From: DATMBL01 sp050735975
Lineage (GTDB): Bacteria; Desulfobacterota; Binatia; UBA9968
NCBI GenBank assembly: GCA_050735975.1
Contig: JBOHVS010000202.1
Coordinates: 1 to 33,092, forward strand
Direction of reading: 5' to 3'
DNA length: 33,092 bases
Numbering within the stretch: position 1 is the stretch's first letter; the number at the start of each line of letters is the position of its first letter. The translations under genes and the position numbers were made by a program. Below the pieces are notes generated by a model. That model had not been told where the DNA came from. It saw nothing but the letters and a program-made list of their open reading frames with translations, and did not search any database. Shown in pieces: positions 31,545 to 33,092 of this stretch.

Positions 31545-32348
31545 ATGACGGATAAGGTCACCGTACCAGAAATCATCAAGATGAAGGAACGCGGAGAAAA
31601 GATCACCTGCCTCACCGCCTACGATTACTCGTTCTCCCGCATTCTCGATGCGGCCGGGGTCGATATCCTGCTGGTCGGTGATTCCCTAGGCACTGTCATT
31701 CAGGGACATCCAGACACCTTGCCGGTCACCTTGGATGAGATGATCTACCACACTAAAGCCGTTGCCCGCGGGCGGAAGCGCGCCTTGTTGGTAGGAGACA
31801 TGCCGTTCCTTTCGTTTCAGGTAGGAAAAGAACAGGCAAAGGAAAACGCCGGACGCTTTCTGAAGGAGGCTCGAGCGGAGGCGGTGAAGCTTGAAGGCGG
31901 CGTGGCGATGCGCGAGACGATCGAAGCGATCGTTCAGGTGGGGATTCCGGTTATGGGGCACGTCGGGCTTACGCCGCAGTCGGTTAACCAGTTCGGTGGT
32001 TACAAGATCCGCGGTAAAGACAAAAAGCAGCGGGAAGCCGTCGTGCGCGATGCTTTGGCCGTGGAGGAAGCCGGGGCGTTCGCAGTCGTGTTGGAAGGAA
32101 TGCCGGCGGACTTGGCCAAAGATATCACCGAGCGGCTAAGCATTCCGACCATCGGTATCGGCGCGGGCGCGCACTGCGACGGGCAGGTATTGGTGATTCA
32201 CGATATGTTAGATCTGTTCGATGATTTCACGCCAAAATTCGTCAAACGGTATGCCGGCCTGAAAGGCATCATTGCCGGCGCTGTGAAAACCTACATCAGA
32301 GAAGTTCGTGAACAAGAGTTCCCGGGCGAAGAGCATTCGTTTCGATAA
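31545..32348 (+). CDS. panB: 3-methyl-2-oxobutanoate hydroxymethyltransferase
   Basis: Transfers a hydroxymethyl group from methylene-tetrahydrofolate to 2-oxoisovalerate to give ketopantoate, the first pantothenate step. ITCLTAYDYSFSRILD, ILLVGDSLGTVIQGH (Mg ligand Asp), VGDMPFLSF, GHVGLTPQSVNQFGGY and IPTIGIGAGAHCDGQVLV are all family signatures. ATG 31545 with GGAGG eight bases upstream gives 267 residues; the longer frame from 31494 is rejected because it begins in the hairpin. panC follows after a repeat-filled 217-base spacer. Confidence 0.96.
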   Translation: MTDKVTVPEIIKMKERGEKITCLTAYDYSFSRILDAAGVDILLVGDSLGTVIQGHPDTLPVTLDEMIYHTKAVARGRKRALLVGDMPFLSFQVGKEQAKENAGRFLKEARAEAVKLEGGVAMRETIEAIVQVGIPVMGHVGLTPQSVNQFGGYKIRGKDKKQREAVVRDALAVEEAGAFAVVLEGMPADLAKDITERLSIPTIGIGAGAHCDGQVLVIHDMLDLFDDFTPKFVKRYAGLKGIIAGAVKTYIREVREQEFPGEEHSFR

Positions 32349-32350
32349 TA

Positions 32351-32565
32351 AGCAGGGAGCGGGGAGCACGGGCTTGCAGCTAAGAGCTAAGGGCAAAGAG
32401 CAAAGAGCGAAGGGAAGGGCAGGAACAAGAGGGCGTGAGGTGCTAGGTTTTGGTCTTGGGTTTTTGGTCCGGTGGCTGACCTCTGATCTCTGACATCTGA
32501 CCTCTGTCCTTCGTGGTGAGGTTATTGTTATCCGCAATTCGAAACTCGCAATTCGAAATTCTCAC
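32351..32565. repeat. Mosaic of heptamer arrays between panB and panC
   Basis: Successive seven-base word arrays: AGCAGGG AGCGGGG AGCACGG (32351-32371); AGCTAAG twice, GGCAAAG, AGCAAAG, AGCGAAG (32378-32412); GGTTTTG-like words (32446-32473); CTGACCT-type words five times (32476-32510); and CGCAATT, CGAAACT, CGCAATT, CGAAATT (32533-32560). The last array ends five bases before the panC ATG. The words differ but the period of seven is kept. Confidence 0.88.
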
Positions 32566-33092
32566 ATGCTGGTCATTGAGCGCGTCCAAGAAATGGCTGA
32601 CTGGAGCGAAACCCGGCGACGGCGAGGAGAACGCGTCGTGCTCGTCCCGACGATGGGTTTTCTCCACGAAGGACATCTTCATCTCGTCCGCGACGGCAAG
32701 AAGCGCGGCGACCGGCTTATAGTGTCGATTTTCGTCAATCCGGCGCAGTTCGCGCCGCAGGAAGACTTCGCCGCCTATCCGCGCGACTTCCAACGCGACC
32801 ACCGGCTCCTCGGAAAGGAGGGCGTCGATGTTCTTTTCCATCCTTCGGTCGAGGAGATTTACCCGGAAGGCTATCAAACTTATGTCAACGTCGAGGAGCT
32901 TAGCTCCTTTTTATGTGAGGCGCAGCGGCCCGGTCACTTCCGGGGCGTCGCGACGGTCGTGGCAAAGCTGTTCAATATCGCGCGTCCGGACATCGCAATC
33001 TTTGGTGAGAAAGATTACCAGCAGCTCCAGATCATACGGCGGCTGGTCCGTGATTTGAATTTCGCGATCGAAATTGTCGGCCATCCGATCGT
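32566..33092 (+). CDS. panC: Pantothenate synthetase, 3' end outside window
   Basis: ATP-dependent condensation of pantoate with beta-alanine. The visible 175 residues contain VLVPTMGFLHEGHLHLV (the HxGH nucleotide motif; PTMG), IFVNPAQFAPQEDF, the CEAQRPGHFRGVATVVAKL pantoate-binding segment and FGEKDYQQLQIIRRLV. The family is about 280 residues, so roughly 100 are missing beyond 33092. Upstream of ATG 32566 there is no Shine-Dalgarno sequence, only the heptamer array. Confidence 0.95.
   Translation, partial: MLVIERVQEMADWSETRRRRGERVVLVPTMGFLHEGHLHLVRDGKKRGDRLIVSIFVNPAQFAPQEDFAAYPRDFQRDHRLLGKEGVDVLFHPSVEEIYPEGYQTYVNVEELSSFLCEAQRPGHFRGVATVVAKLFNIARPDIAIFGEKDYQQLQIIRRLVRDLNFAIEIVGHPI

Noticed and set aside
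614..32565. CRISPR array as an explanation for the repeats
   Set aside because: Words are 6-9 bases, directly contiguous and degenerate, with no spacers of uniform length and no cas genes.

Overview
This window is a chromosomal segment of a diderm (Gram-negative type) bacterium with moderately high G+C. The peptidoglycan is meso-diaminopimelate type: MurE carries the DNPR motif. A PASTA-bearing FtsI, an almost complete mra/mur/fts order, a plant-type GshA and a class A RNase P RNA fit an uncultured deltaproteobacterial-grade lineage (Desulfobacterota, Binatota or a similar phylum). This placement is inference; no 16S rRNA is present. No phage, transposase, CRISPR array or tRNA was recognised.

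Layout. 1-3.5 kb: a Tyr/Pro-rich secreted protein, an FAD-linked oxidase and an M48 lipoprotein protease. 3.5-5.6 kb: a promoter/terminator pair, a COG1579 coiled-coil zinc-ribbon protein, RNase HI and, starting directly after the rnhA stop, the RNase P RNA. 5.8-23.7 kb: the division and cell-wall (dcw) cluster on the + strand, in the order mraZ, STAS gene, rsmH, ftsL, ftsI, murE, murF, mraY, murD, ftsW, murG, murC, murB, ftsQ, ftsA, ftsZ. It is headed by a sigma70-like promoter that overlaps three MraZ-type AAGTGG operator repeats. 23.8-26.1 kb (- strand): ddl and an orphan branched-chain-amino-acid-type binding protein. 26.4-29.5 kb: acpS, a small membrane protein (-), and overlapping mtnA and gshA. 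29.5-33.1 kb: nagZ (-), a deoxynucleoside kinase, panB and a panC cut by the window end.

How the genes work together. The Mur enzymes, MraY and MurG build lipid II. Ddl supplies D-Ala-D-Ala. FtsW and FtsI polymerise and cross-link septal wall under FtsQ, FtsL, FtsA and FtsZ. NagZ recycles wall fragments. PanB and PanC make pantothenate, the precursor of the CoA that AcpS uses.

The most unusual feature is not a protein. At least nine places carry tandem arrays of a short word with period 6, 7, 8 or 9, and most of the arrays are followed by an inverted array of the same word. They occupy nearly every larger spacer, have supplied the murB stop codon, and one is inserted in frame inside murE. 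The words differ between loci while the architecture is conserved, and two distant loci share exact 13-nt and 17-nt strings. This looks like a genome-wide repeat-generating process.
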